DNA of 64,000 nucleotides, from contig NZ_AVCK01000016.1 of assembly GCF_000747155.1 (NCBI RefSeq), positions 24,746-88,745 of the forward strand, in the 5' to 3' direction. Below the pieces are notes generated by a model, which was given only the letters and a program-made list of their open reading frames with translations, ran no database searches and was not told the DNA's origin. Shown here piece after piece: positions 45,116 through 54,582 of the stretch; positions within the stretch are counted from its first letter, which is position 1, and every line of letters begins with the position of its first letter. The position numbers and the translations under genes were made by a program. The DNA is from Arenimonas metalli CF5-1. Its GTDB lineage: Bacteria; Pseudomonadota; Gammaproteobacteria; Xanthomonadales; Xanthomonadaceae.

Positions 45116-46939
45116 TTACTCCACCGTCACGGACTTGGCGAGGTTGCGGGGCTGGTCCACGTCGGTGCCGCGCAGCACGGCCACGTGGTAGCTCAGCAGC
45201 TGCAGCGGCAGGGTGGAGATCACCGGCGCGGCGATCTCGCCGGCGGCCGGCAGGATCACCACGTGGGCGGCATCGAGGCCGTGGGCCACGGTCTCGTCCA
45301 CGAAGGCGTAGAGCTGGCCGCCGCGCGCGCGCACTTCCTCGAGGTTGGACTTGAGCTTGTCGATCAGGCGGTCGTTGGGCGCCACCGCGATCACCGGCAT
45401 GTCCTCGTCCACCAGCGCCAGCGGGCCGTGCTTGAGCTCGCCGGCGGCGTAGGCCTCGGCGTGGATGTAGCTGATTTCCTTGAGCTTGAGCGCGCCCTCC
45501 ATCGCCACCGGCCAGTGCGTGCCGCGGCCGAGGAACAGCGCGTGGTGCTTGTCGGTGAAGCGCTCGGCCAGGGTCTTGATCTCGGCGTCGAGCTTGAGCG
45601 TCTCGACGATCAGGCCGGGCAGCTGCTCGAGCTGGCGCACGCCGTCGGCATAGCGCGCGTCGTCCAGGCCCTTCACGCGACCCAGCGCCAGCGCGAACAG
45701 GGCCAGCGCCACCAGCTGGGTGGTGAAGGCCTTGGTCGAGGCGACGCCGATCTCGGGGCCGGCGCGGGTCATCAGCACCAGCGACGACTCGCGCACGATC
45801 GAGGACTCGGGCACGTTGCACACCGCCAGCTGCGCCAGGTAGGGCATCTGCTTGGCGAGCTTGAGCGCGGCCAGGGTGTCGGCGGTTTCGCCCGACTGGG
45901 AAATGGTGAGGAACAGCGTGCCCTCGCGCACCACCGGGTCGCGGTAGCGGTATTCGCTGGCGATCTCGGTCGTGCACGGCACGCCGGCCAGCTGTTCGAT
46001 CCAGTAACGCGCCACCAGGCCGGCGTGGTAACTGGTGCCGCAGGCGATGATGTGCACGGCCTGGGTCGCGGCCAGCAGCTGCTCGGCCTCGACGCCGAAG
46101 ATCTGGGTGAGCACCTTGCCGCCGGCGATGCGGCCTTCGAGCGTGTCGGCCACGGCCTGCGACTGCTCGTGGATCTCCTTGAGCATGTAGTGCGCGTAGT
46201 CACCGCGCTGCACGGCGTCGGCGTTGAACTGCGATTCCTTGACCTCGCGCTGCACCTTCTCGCCGGCCAGCGTGTACACCTGCACGCCGGCGGTGGAGAG
46301 TTCGGCGACGTCGCCTTCCTCGAGGTACAGGAAGCGGCGGGTCAGCGGCAGCAGCGCGTGCACGTCGGAGCCGAAGTACTGCTCGCCCTCGCCCAGGCCC
46401 ACCACCAGCGGCGAACCGAGGCGCGCGCCGACCAGGGTGCCCGGCTCGCGCGCCGACACCACCACGATGGCGTAGGCGCCGTGCAGCTGCGGCACGACCT
46501 CCTGCACCGCCTGCAGCAGCGTGCGGCCGGCGCGCTGGGCGCGCTCGACCATGTGCGCGATCACTTCGGTGTCGGTCTGCGAACTGAACTCGTAGCCTTG
46601 CGCCTGCAGCTCGGCACGCAGCGCGGCGTGGTTCTCGATGATGCCGTTGTGCACCACGCTGACCTGGCCGGACACGTGCGGGTGGGCGTTGCCCTCGCTC
46701 GGCACGCCGTGGGTGGCCCAGCGGGTGTGGGCGATGCCGCAGTGGCCGTCGAGGCCGGTTTCAAGCTGCAGCGCGGCGAGGTCGCGGACCTTGCCCTTGG
46801 CACGCAAACGGACGATGCCGTCAGGGCCGAGCAGGGCGACGCCGGCCGAGTCGTAGCCGCGGTACTCCAGCGCCGCCAGCCCGTCGATCAGGTGCTTAAC
46901 GATGTTGCGCTGGGCGCTGATGCCTACGATTCCGCACAT
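45116..46939 (-). CDS. glmS: glutamine-fructose-6-phosphate aminotransferase (isomerizing)
   Basis: First committed step of amino-sugar synthesis for peptidoglycan and lipopolysaccharide: fructose-6-phosphate plus glutamine gives glucosamine-6-phosphate. 607 residues, usual length. The N-terminal glutaminase begins MCGIVGISAQ (nucleophile Cys after Met removal) with HTRWATHGVPSEGNAHPH. Two SIS domains follow (ACGTSYHAGLVARYW, TISQSGETADTLAAL, FLGRGTHWPVAMEGALKLKE), and the chain ends RNLAKSVTVE. Its partner GlmU lies 8 kb further toward the atp operon on the same strand. Divergent from the ABC/two-component unit. Confidence 0.96.
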   Translation of the reverse strand: MCGIVGISAQRNIVKHLIDGLAALEYRGYDSAGVALLGPDGIVRLRAKGKVRDLAALQLETGLDGHCGIAHTRWATHGVPSEGNAHPHVSGQVSVVHNGIIENHAALRAELQAQGYEFSSQTDTEVIAHMVERAQRAGRTLLQAVQEVVPQLHGAYAIVVVSAREPGTLVGARLGSPLVVGLGEGEQYFGSDVHALLPLTRRFLYLEEGDVAELSTAGVQVYTLAGEKVQREVKESQFNADAVQRGDYAHYMLKEIHEQSQAVADTLEGRIAGGKVLTQIFGVEAEQLLAATQAVHIIACGTSYHAGLVARYWIEQLAGVPCTTEIASEYRYRDPVVREGTLFLTISQSGETADTLAALKLAKQMPYLAQLAVCNVPESSIVRESSLVLMTRAGPEIGVASTKAFTTQLVALALFALALGRVKGLDDARYADGVRQLEQLPGLIVETLKLDAEIKTLAERFTDKHHALFLGRGTHWPVAMEGALKLKEISYIHAEAYAAGELKHGPLALVDEDMPVIAVAPNDRLIDKLKSNLEEVRARGGQLYAFVDETVAHGLDAAHVVILPAAGEIAAPVISTLPLQLLSYHVAVLRGTDVDQPRNLAKSVTVE

Positions 46940-47103
46940 GGAGACTGATTCCGGTGGAATAAAGCCGTCAGTTTACCGGATGCCGCGACCACGCCTGCTG
47001 TACCTGCGGCCAATGTCCGAACTTTCTCGGTGCGGACGCCGGACGGACGGCCGCGGACGCCGTTCGCCGGCCCGGACAGGCTTTCCAATCAAGCACTTGG
47101 GGC

Positions 47104-47120
47104 TTGGCACGGCTCGTGCA
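47104..47120 (+). promoter_or_regulatory. sigma-54 promoter of the ABC efflux/two-component operon
   Basis: TTGGCACGGCTCGTGCA matches the consensus YTGGCACGRNNNTTGCW at 16 of 17 positions; GG (47106-47107) and GC (47118-47119) are 10 bp apart. A start point near 47131 would leave a leader of about 23 nt before the adaptor ATG. Upstream, GTCCG/CGGAC half-sites cluster between about 47015 and 47085 and may be where the operon's own activator binds. Confidence 0.7.
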
Positions 47121-47153
47121 TTTCTTTCCCCCGACCTTGCCATGGAACCCGAC

Positions 47154-48422
47154 ATGATCCGCGACACTTCCGCCCAGGACCGCGCCGTCACCCCGCCCTC
47201 TGGCCACCGCCGCCGCGGCCTGCTGGCCAAGGCCGCCATCGGCGCGGCCGCGGTCGTTGCCCTGGTGCTGCTGGTGATGGGCTGGTCCTCCAGCGACCGC
47301 TCGGTGTCGGCCGCGCGCGTGCGCATCGCCGACGTCACCCAGGGCACCTTCGTCCGCGACGTCGCGGTCGAAGGGCGGGTGGTGGCCGCGGTCAGCCCGA
47401 CGCTGTACGCGCCGGTGGGCGGCACCATCACGCTCACTGCCCAGGCCGGCGCGACCGTGAAGCGCGGCGACGTGCTGGCGAAGATCGATTCTCCCGAACT
47501 GACCAACGAACTCGCGCGCGAGCAGTCCACCCTGGCCAGCCTGGAGGCCGAGGTCGGCCGCCAGCGCATCACCGCCCGCCAGGCCAGCCTGCTGACCCGC
47601 CGCACCACTGACGAGGCCGAGCTGGCCCTGACCACCGCCCAGCGCGAGCTGCAGCGCGCCGAGCGCGGCCACGGCCTGGGCGTGGTGTCCGAAGTGGACC
47701 TGCTGGCGGCGCGCGACGCCGTGCGCTCGGCCGAGATCCGGCTCAGCCACGCCCGGTCCGACAACGGCCTGGCCCAGCAGTCCACCGCCTTCGACCTCAC
47801 CACCCGCGAACGCGCGCTGGAGCGCCAGTCGCTCGTGGTGGCCGACCTGCAGCGCCGGGTCGAGGACCTGCAGATCCGCGCGCCGGTGGACGGCATCGTC
47901 GGCACCGTGTCGGTGACCGACCGCGCGGTGGTGGTGGCCAATGCGCCGCTGGTCACCGTGGTCGATCTTTCCCGCCTGGAAGTCGAGCTGGAAGCGCCTG
48001 AAACCTACGCCGACGACCTGGGCATCGGCATGAGCGCCGACGTTCGTATCGGCAGCGTGCAGGCGCCGGGCAAGATCAGCGCGATCTCGCCGGAAGTGGT
48101 CGCCAGCCGCGTCCGCGTCCGCGTCGCCTTCGAGGGCGAGCAGCCCGCCGGCCTGCGCCAGAACCAGCGCGTCAACGCCCGCATCCTGATCGACGAGCGC
48201 GCCGACACCCTGATGCTGCCGCGCGGCCCCTTCATCGAAGCCCAGGGCGGCCGCACCGCCTGGGTGGTCGAGGACGGCGTCGCCGTGCGCCGGCCGATCC
48301 GCCTCGGCACCGCCAGCGTGACCCACGTGGAGGTGCTCGAAGGCCTGGCCGTGGGCGAGTCGGTGGTGATCGCCGGCACCGACACCTTCGACGACGCCGA
48401 ACGCGTCCAGCTCAACGACTGA
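47154..48422 (+). CDS. ABC-efflux periplasmic adaptor (membrane fusion protein)
   Basis: A 422-residue single-pass adaptor. Cytoplasmic start MIRDTSAQDRAV, one membrane anchor about 24-46 (AAIGAAAVVALVLLVMGW), then barrel/lipoyl motif VEGRVVAAVSPTLYAPVGG, TAQAGATVKRGDVLAKIDSP, a coiled hairpin (LTNELAREQSTLASLEAEVG to TTRERALERQSLVVADLQRR), second lipoyl half LQIRAPVDGIVGTVSV, and barrel/membrane-proximal domains. It would couple the ABC permeases encoded next to an outer-membrane channel, like MacA. An in-frame ATG at 47142 is possible, but GGA sits 8 nt before the chosen one and the sigma-54 start point favours a short leader. First gene of the six-gene unit. Confidence 0.88.
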   Translation: MIRDTSAQDRAVTPPSGHRRRGLLAKAAIGAAAVVALVLLVMGWSSSDRSVSAARVRIADVTQGTFVRDVAVEGRVVAAVSPTLYAPVGGTITLTAQAGATVKRGDVLAKIDSPELTNELAREQSTLASLEAEVGRQRITARQASLLTRRTTDEAELALTTAQRELQRAERGHGLGVVSEVDLLAARDAVRSAEIRLSHARSDNGLAQQSTAFDLTTRERALERQSLVVADLQRRVEDLQIRAPVDGIVGTVSVTDRAVVVANAPLVTVVDLSRLEVELEAPETYADDLGIGMSADVRIGSVQAPGKISAISPEVVASRVRVRVAFEGEQPAGLRQNQRVNARILIDERADTLMLPRGPFIEAQGGRTAWVVEDGVAVRRPIRLGTASVTHVEVLEGLAVGESVVIAGTDTFDDAERVQLND

Positions 48423-48454
48423 TCCCCTTCCCTTTCGCCGCCAAGGACACCGCC

Positions 48455-49174
<720 letters not shown>

Positions 49175-49187
49175 GCCGGAGCCCGCC

Positions 49188-50495
49188 ATGTTCGCCTACT
49201 ACTTCAAGCTGGGCCTGCGCAGCCTGCGCCGCAACCCCATCCTCACCGCGCTGATGGTGCTGACCCTGGCGGTCGGCGTCGCCACCAGCATGTCCACGCT
49301 GACCGTGCTGCGGGCGATGTCGGGCGATCCGATCCCGTCCAAGTCCGACCGGCTGTTCGTGGTGCAGGTGGACAACCAGCCGGCCGAGACGCCGGAAGGC
49401 GAGCCGCCGACCGCCCACCTGAGCTGGATCGACGCGCGCGAGCTGCTCGCCGCAGGGGACGGCGTTCGCCGCACCGCGATGTATGCGATCGGCGGCGTCG
49501 TCGAACCCGAGGGCGACGCGGGCAACATGCTGATCAATGGCATGGCGGTCGGCGCCGATTTCTTCCCGATGTTCGAAGTACCGTTCCGCCACGGCGGCCC
49601 CTGGAGCGCCGAGTCCGACGCGCGCGGCGGCAACGAGGCGGTGCTGTCGGCCGAATTCGCCCAGCGCCTGTTCGGCGACGAGGACCCCAGCGGCCGGCGC
49701 CTGCGCCTCTTCGACCGCGAGTACGTGATCACCGGCGTGCTGGCGCCTTGGCAGCCGATGCCGAAGTACTACTGGCTGATCGGCGGGCCCAACCGTTTCA
49801 GCGAGACCAGCGAGGTCTTCATCCCGCTGGCCAACGCGATGGCCAACGAGTCCGACCCCAACGGCAACATCAACTGCAGCGGCGACGGCCCGGAGCCCGG
49901 CTACACCGGCCTGGTCAACTCCGAGTGCGTGTTCATGCAGTACTGGGTGGAGCTGGCCGATGCCGGCGAACGCGCCCCCTACCGCGAGCGACTGGGCGCC
50001 TACATCGATGGCCAGAAGGCGCTGGGCCGGCTACCGGTGGGCGAGCGTTCGCGCCTGCTGGACGTGCGGGAGTGGATGGTCGACCAGGAAGTGCTGGGCG
50101 ACGACACCAAGCTGCAGGCCCTGCTCTCCCTCGGCTTCCTGCTGGTGTGCGTCGTGAACACGGTGGGGCTGCTGCTGGCCAAGTTCACCAGCCACGCCGG
50201 CGAGATCGGCGTGCGCCGCGCGCTGGGCGCCACCCGGCGCCAGGTGTTCCAGCAATACCTGGTGCAGGCCGGCGTGGTCGGCGCGGCCGGCGGCCTGGTC
50301 GGCCTCGGCCTGACCTTCGGCGGCCTGGCGCTGCTTGCGCGACAGTCGGACGAAGTGGCGGCCGTGGCCCACATGAGCCCGGTCATGCTAACGGCCACCG
50401 TCGCCGTCGCCGTGCTCGCGGCGATCCTCGCCGGCCTGCTGCCGACCTGGCGTGCCTGCCAGGTCGTCCCCGCCATCCAGCTCAAGACCCAGTGA
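49188..50495 (+). CDS. FtsX/MacB-type ABC permease, first subunit
   Basis: A 435-residue permease with the MacB layout: TM1 at about 18-40 (NPILTALMVLTLAVGVATSM), a periplasmic domain of about 250 residues (VVQVDNQPAETPEGEPP, NMLINGMAVGADFFPMFEVP, AVLSAEFAQRLFGDEDPSGR), then three TM segments (LLSLGFLLVCVVNTVGLLLA, VVGAAGGLVGLGLTFGGLAL, MLTATVAVAVLAAILAGLLP) around the coupling sequence GEIGVRRALGATRRQVFQQY. Two Cys in INCSGDGPEPGYTGLVNSEC may form a disulfide. It pairs with the next gene as a heterodimer. Confidence 0.9.
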   Translation: MFAYYFKLGLRSLRRNPILTALMVLTLAVGVATSMSTLTVLRAMSGDPIPSKSDRLFVVQVDNQPAETPEGEPPTAHLSWIDARELLAAGDGVRRTAMYAIGGVVEPEGDAGNMLINGMAVGADFFPMFEVPFRHGGPWSAESDARGGNEAVLSAEFAQRLFGDEDPSGRRLRLFDREYVITGVLAPWQPMPKYYWLIGGPNRFSETSEVFIPLANAMANESDPNGNINCSGDGPEPGYTGLVNSECVFMQYWVELADAGERAPYRERLGAYIDGQKALGRLPVGERSRLLDVREWMVDQEVLGDDTKLQALLSLGFLLVCVVNTVGLLLAKFTSHAGEIGVRRALGATRRQVFQQYLVQAGVVGAAGGLVGLGLTFGGLALLARQSDEVAAVAHMSPVMLTATVAVAVLAAILAGLLPTWRACQVVPAIQLKTQ

Positions 50496-50503
50496 GGCCC
50501 GCC

Positions 50504-51718
50504 ATGGAAATCCGCCCGATTCTTTCCGCCCTGCTGCGCTCCAAGACCGGCGCGCTGCTGATCGCCGCGCAGGTGGCGCTGACCCTGGCCATCCTGGGCA
50601 ACGCCGCCTACATCGTGCAGGATCGCCTGGCGATCTCGGCCCGACCCACCGGTGCCGACGAGGACAACACCTTCTACATCCGCCTCTACGGTTTCCGGGA
50701 AGGCATCGACGTGCCGGCCATGCTCGACGCCGACCTGGCGTTGGTGGGCGCCATGCCCGGCGTGCGCGCCGTGGCCACCGCCAACATGATGCCGCTGGCG
50801 CAGTCGGGCTGGAGCCTGGGCGTGCGCGCCAATGCCGACGTGCCGCCGAACGAGAGCACCAACGTCGCGTTCTACTTCAGCTCCGAAGACCTGGTGGAGG
50901 CGCTGGGCCTGCAGCTGGTCGAAGGCCGCTACTTCACGCCGGACGAGGTGCAGGTGATCGAGCCCTCGATCGCCAACGTCGAGCCCAGGCACGTGATCCT
51001 GACGACGGCGCTGGCGCGCCACGTTTTCCCGGGCGAATCCGCCTTCGTCGGCCGCACCCTGCTGCTGGGTGAGTCGCCGATGGAGGTGGTGGGCGTGGTC
51101 GAGCGCCTGCAGTCGCCTTGGGCACAGCTCGGGGAAAGCGGCGAGCGATCCATCATCGTGCCGATGCGCCAGCTCTTCCCGGGCGCGCAGTACATCGTCC
51201 GCGCCGAGCCGGGGCAGCTTGACCGGGTGATGCGGGAGGTCGAGGACGCGCTCGTGGCAGCCCGCGACGACCGCGTGCTGATCGCCAGCACCAGCCTGCA
51301 GGAGGCCCGCGCCAACCGCTACCGCGCCGACCGCTCGCTGGCCTGGATGCTGGTGGCGGTGATGGGCCTGCTGGTGCTGGTGACCGCCTCGGGCATCGTC
51401 GGCATGGCCTCGCTGTGGGTGAACCAGCGCCGCAAGCAGATCGGCGTGCGGCGCGCGATCGGCGCCCGCCAGCGCGACATCCTGCGCTACTTCCTGGTCG
51501 AGAACTTCATGGTCACCAGCTTCGGCATCGCCATTGGCCTCGGCCTGGCGCTGGCGCTGAACCAGCTGCTGGTGGACGCGCTGGAAGTGCCGCGGCTGCC
51601 GCTGGCGATCCTGCCCGCCGGCGTGGTCGCGCTCTGGGCGCTGGGCCTGCTGGCGGCCCTGGGACCGGCCTGGCGCGCGGCCCGTATCCCGCCGGCCGAA
51701 GCCACCCGCAGTGTGTGA
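50504..51718 (+). CDS. FtsX/MacB-type ABC permease, second subunit
   Basis: A 404-residue permease of the same architecture as its neighbour but divergent in sequence: TM1 KTGALLIAAQVALTLAILGN, periplasmic domain with DNTFYIRLYGFREGIDVPAM and VILTTALARHVFPGESAFVG, then three C-terminal TM segments with QIGVRRAIGARQRDILRYFL as coupling motif. Two distinct permeases with one ATPase imply a heterodimeric exporter. It starts 8 nt after the previous stop. The real start is the ATG at MEIRPIL; the frame remains open far upstream only as GC-rich shadow coding. Confidence 0.9.
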   Translation: MEIRPILSALLRSKTGALLIAAQVALTLAILGNAAYIVQDRLAISARPTGADEDNTFYIRLYGFREGIDVPAMLDADLALVGAMPGVRAVATANMMPLAQSGWSLGVRANADVPPNESTNVAFYFSSEDLVEALGLQLVEGRYFTPDEVQVIEPSIANVEPRHVILTTALARHVFPGESAFVGRTLLLGESPMEVVGVVERLQSPWAQLGESGERSIIVPMRQLFPGAQYIVRAEPGQLDRVMREVEDALVAARDDRVLIASTSLQEARANRYRADRSLAWMLVAVMGLLVLVTASGIVGMASLWVNQRRKQIGVRRAIGARQRDILRYFLVENFMVTSFGIAIGLGLALALNQLLVDALEVPRLPLAILPAGVVALWALGLLAALGPAWRAARIPPAEATRSV

Positions 51719-51729
51719 AAATCCCGCCC

Positions 51730-53082
51730 ATGCCTACCGTCCTGGTGATCGACGACAACCCGGCCATCGCCACCGCGCTGGAGGTGCTGTTCTCGCTGCA
51801 TGACCTGCGCACGCTGCACGCGGCGGGGCCGGAGGAAGGCCTGCAGCTGCTGGCCGAGACGCCGGTGGACCTGGTGGTGCAGGACATGAACTTCCGCGCC
51901 GACACCACCTCGGGCGAGGAAGGCGAAGCGCTGTTCCGGCAGATCCGCGCGGCGCACCCGGACCTGCCGATCGTGCTGCTGACCGCGTGGACGCACCTCG
52001 ACGCGGCGGTGAGCCTGGTGAAGGCCGGCGCGGCGGATTACCTGGGCAAGCCCTGGGACGACGCGCGGCTGATGGCGTCGGTATCGAACCTGATCGAGCT
52101 GGGCCAGGCCAACCGCCTGCTGGCCCGCGAGCGCGGCGCGCGCCAGCGCACGCGCAGCGCGATCGAATCCAAGCTCGACCTGCGCGGCATGGTCTGGGCC
52201 GACGATGCGATGGCGCGGCTGCTGGGCCTGGCGGCGCAGGTGGCACAGGCCGACGTGCCGGTGCTGGTGACCGGCCCGAACGGCTCGGGCAAGGAAGTGA
52301 TCGCCGGCATCCTGCAGGCCAACTCCGCGGTGAAGTCCGGGCCGTTCGTGACGCTCAACTGCGGCGCCCTGCCCGCGGAGCTGATCGAGGCCGAGCTGTT
52401 CGGCGCCGAGGCCGGGGCCTACACCGGCGCCACCAAGGCGCGCGAAGGCAAATTCGAGGCCGCCGACGGCGGCACGCTGTTCCTGGACGAGATCGGCAAC
52501 CTGCCGCCGGCCGGGCAGATGAAGCTGCTGCGCGTGCTCGAGACCGGGCGCTTCGAGCGCCTGGGCAGCAACCGCGAGCGCCAGGTGCGCGTGCGCGTGA
52601 TCAGCGCCACCAATGCCGACCTGCCGGCGATGATCCGCGCCGGCCAGTTCCGTGAAGACCTCTACTACCGTTTGAACCTGATCGAGCTGCGCGTGCCGCC
52701 GCTGGCCGAGCGCCCCGACGACATCCTGCCGCTGGCCGAGCACTTCATCGGCGGCGCCAAGCCGCTGTCGCCCGGCGCGCGCGAGGCGCTGCTGCGGCAC
52801 CGCTGGCCGGGCAACGTGCGCGAGCTCAAGAACACGCTGCAGCGCGCGCTGCTGCTGGGCACCGGGGCGGAGGTGATGGCGGCCGACCTCGGCCTGCCGC
52901 TGCCGTCCGGCGCGAGCACTGCACCGGCGATGCCCGCGACCGACGCCGAACCCGACCGCGCCGCCATCGAAGCGGCCATCGCCCGCGCCAACGGCGTGCT
53001 GGCGCAGGCCGCGGCCGAACTGGGGCTGAGCCGCCAGGCCTTGTACCGGCGGCTCGAGCGCCTGGGCATCGGGCGCGGCTGA
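51730..53082 (+). CDS. sigma-54-dependent response regulator (NtrC family)
   Basis: A 450-residue activator: receiver 1-120 with VIDDN and phospho-Asp52 in VVQDMNF, Lys in [11 protein letters not shown]+ domain about 145-370 with Walker [15 protein letters not shown] at 229-234 in place of the common GAFTGA sigma-54 contact loop, Walker [14 protein letters not shown], and the arginine-finger region [19 protein letters not shown]; and a Fis-type HTH at the end ([20 protein letters not shown]). Tyr for Phe in the loop occurs in working activators. Placed between the ABC genes and the kinase gene, behind a sigma-54 promoter, it is the likely activator of this operon. Confidence 0.93.
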   Translation: MPTVLVIDDNPAIATALEVLFSLHDLRTLHAAGPEEGLQLLAETPVDLVVQDMNFRADTTSGEEGEALFRQIRAAHPDLPIVLLTAWTHLDAAVSLVKAGAADYLGKPWDDARLMASVSNLIELGQANRLLARERGARQRTRSAIESKLDLRGMVWADDAMARLLGLAAQVAQADVPVLVTGPNGSGKEVIAGILQANSAVKSGPFVTLNCGALPAELIEAELFGAEAGAYTGATKAREGKFEAADGGTLFLDEIGNLPPAGQMKLLRVLETGRFERLGSNRERQVRVRVISATNADLPAMIRAGQFREDLYYRLNLIELRVPPLAERPDDILPLAEHFIGGAKPLSPGAREALLRHRWPGNVRELKNTLQRALLLGTGAEVMAADLGLPLPSGASTAPAMPATDAEPDRAAIEAAIARANGVLAQAAAELGLSRQALYRRLERLGIGRG

Positions 53083-53083
53083 G

Positions 53084-54409
53084 GTGGCGACGCGCCGGGG
53101 CGTTCGCTGGTCCTTGGCGGGACGTCTCGCCGGACTCACGCTGCTCCTGCTGGCGGCCGGCATCGGCCTCGCGCTTGCGCTGCAGGCCTGGCTGACGTCG
53201 CCGCTGGCGGCGTTCGCGCTGGCGCTGCTGCTGATGCTGCCGGTGGTGGCGATGGCGGTGCGGCAGCAGCTCCGGCCGATGCTGTCGCTGTTCCGCGCGC
53301 TGGCCGGTACCGTGGACAGCTACCGCGACGGCGACTTCAGTTTCGGCCTGTCGTGGCGCCGCAACGACGAGATCGCCGAGCTCGTGGACACCCACAATGC
53401 GCTCGGCGACGCCCTGCGCGAGCAGCGCCTGGGGCTCGTGCAGCGCGAGCTGCTGCTCGACACGATGGTGCAGAACACGCCGGTGGCGATGGTGCTGGTG
53501 GACCCCGCCGGCCACGTGACCTACGCCAACCTCGCCGCCCGTCGCGAGTTCAACGGCGGGCGGCGCATCGAGGGCCAGTCGCTGGAGGCGCTGCTGGAAG
53601 CGGCGCCCGAGCCGCTGCGCGATGCCATCCAATCCGGCCGCGACGGCCTCTTCAGCCTGGGCGAGGACGACGAGGAGCAGACCTGGCACGTCTCGCGCCG
53701 CGAGTTCCGGCTGAACGGCCGGCCGCAGCGGCTGCTGATGCTGCGCCAGCTCACCACCGAGCTGCGGCGCCAGGAAGTGCAGACCTGGAAGAAGGTGATC
53801 CGCGTCATCAGCCACGAGCTCAACAACTCGCTGGCGCCGGTGGCCTCGCTGGCGCACTCGGGCGCCGAGCTGACGCGGCGCGGCCAGTACGCGCGGCTCG
53901 AGTCGGTGTTTGGCACCATCGAGGAGCGCGCACGGCATCTCGAAGGTTTCATCCGAGGCTACGCGAGCTTCGCCAAGCTGCCCTCGCCGCGGCTGGAGGC
54001 GGTGGCGTGGCCGGCGCTGGCCGAGCGCCTGCGCAGCCAGATCGACTTCGTGCTCGAAGGGGCGCTGCCGGATGAACCGGCGCGGCTGGACGTGCCCCAG
54101 ATCGAGCAGGCGCTGCTGAACCTGCTCAAGAACGCCCACGAATCCGGCTCGCCGCCGGAGGGCGTGACGCTGCGCGTGCGGCGCCTGCCCGGCCAGCTGC
54201 GCATCGAGGTCGGCGACCGCGGCACCGGCATGAGCGAGGCCGTGCTGGCGAACGCGCTGGTGCCCTTCTATTCCACCAAGCGCAGCGGCACGGGCCTGGG
54301 CCTGGCGCTGGCCCGCGAAATCGCCGAAGCCCACGGCGGCCGAATCAGCCTGGGCAACCGCCAGGACGGCGGGCTGGTGGTTACGCTGGTCCTGCCGGTG
54401 CTGGAGTAG
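53084..54409 (+). CDS. NtrY-like sensor histidine kinase
   Basis: A 441-residue kinase starting with GTG one base after the regulator's stop. Two TM helices at about 15-60 with almost no periplasmic loop (GLTLLLLAAGIGLALALQAW, AAFALALLLMLPVVAMAV), so it probably senses within or near the membrane, a bacitracin-sensor-like trait. HAMP-like linker, PAS domain at about 125-225 (LLDTMVQNTPVAMVLVDPAG, YANLAARREF), HisKA with VISHELNNSLAPVASLAHSG (phospho-His244), HATPase_c with LLNLLKNAHESG, GDRGTGMSE and FYSTKRSGTGLGLALAREI. Cognate kinase of the preceding regulator. The terminal codons lie just before a dispersed inverted repeat. Confidence 0.92.
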   Translation: MATRRGVRWSLAGRLAGLTLLLLAAGIGLALALQAWLTSPLAAFALALLLMLPVVAMAVRQQLRPMLSLFRALAGTVDSYRDGDFSFGLSWRRNDEIAELVDTHNALGDALREQRLGLVQRELLLDTMVQNTPVAMVLVDPAGHVTYANLAARREFNGGRRIEGQSLEALLEAAPEPLRDAIQSGRDGLFSLGEDDEEQTWHVSRREFRLNGRPQRLLMLRQLTTELRRQEVQTWKKVIRVISHELNNSLAPVASLAHSGAELTRRGQYARLESVFGTIEERARHLEGFIRGYASFAKLPSPRLEAVAWPALAERLRSQIDFVLEGALPDEPARLDVPQIEQALLNLLKNAHESGSPPEGVTLRVRRLPGQLRIEVGDRGTGMSEAVLANALVPFYSTKRSGTGLGLALAREIAEAHGGRISLGNRQDGGLVVTLVLPVLE

Positions 54410-54419
54410 AGCGTTTTTT

Positions 54420-54550
54420 GACGCGGATTGACGCGGATAAAAGCGGATAAAGCAAAGGCCGGAATGGGTTTTCGCAAGCGGGCCGGACTCGCAAGGATCC
54501 AAACCCTTTTGCTTTTGCCTTATCCGGGTTGATCCGCGTTAATCCGCGTC
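54420..54550. repeat. imperfect inverted repeat of the GACGCGGATT type
   Basis: GACGCGGATTGACGCGGATA from 54420 pairs imperfectly with the region ending 54550 (GATCCGCGTTAATCCGCGTC). Internal AGCGGATAAAGCAAA and TTGCCTTATCCGGG pair in part. The 131-bp element fills the space between the convergent kinase gene and glmU and carries repeated ACGCGGAT units. It may also terminate transcription. Confidence 0.7.
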
Positions 54551-54582
54551 TGAATGCCTCTGCACCAGACCCCGCCAAACCC

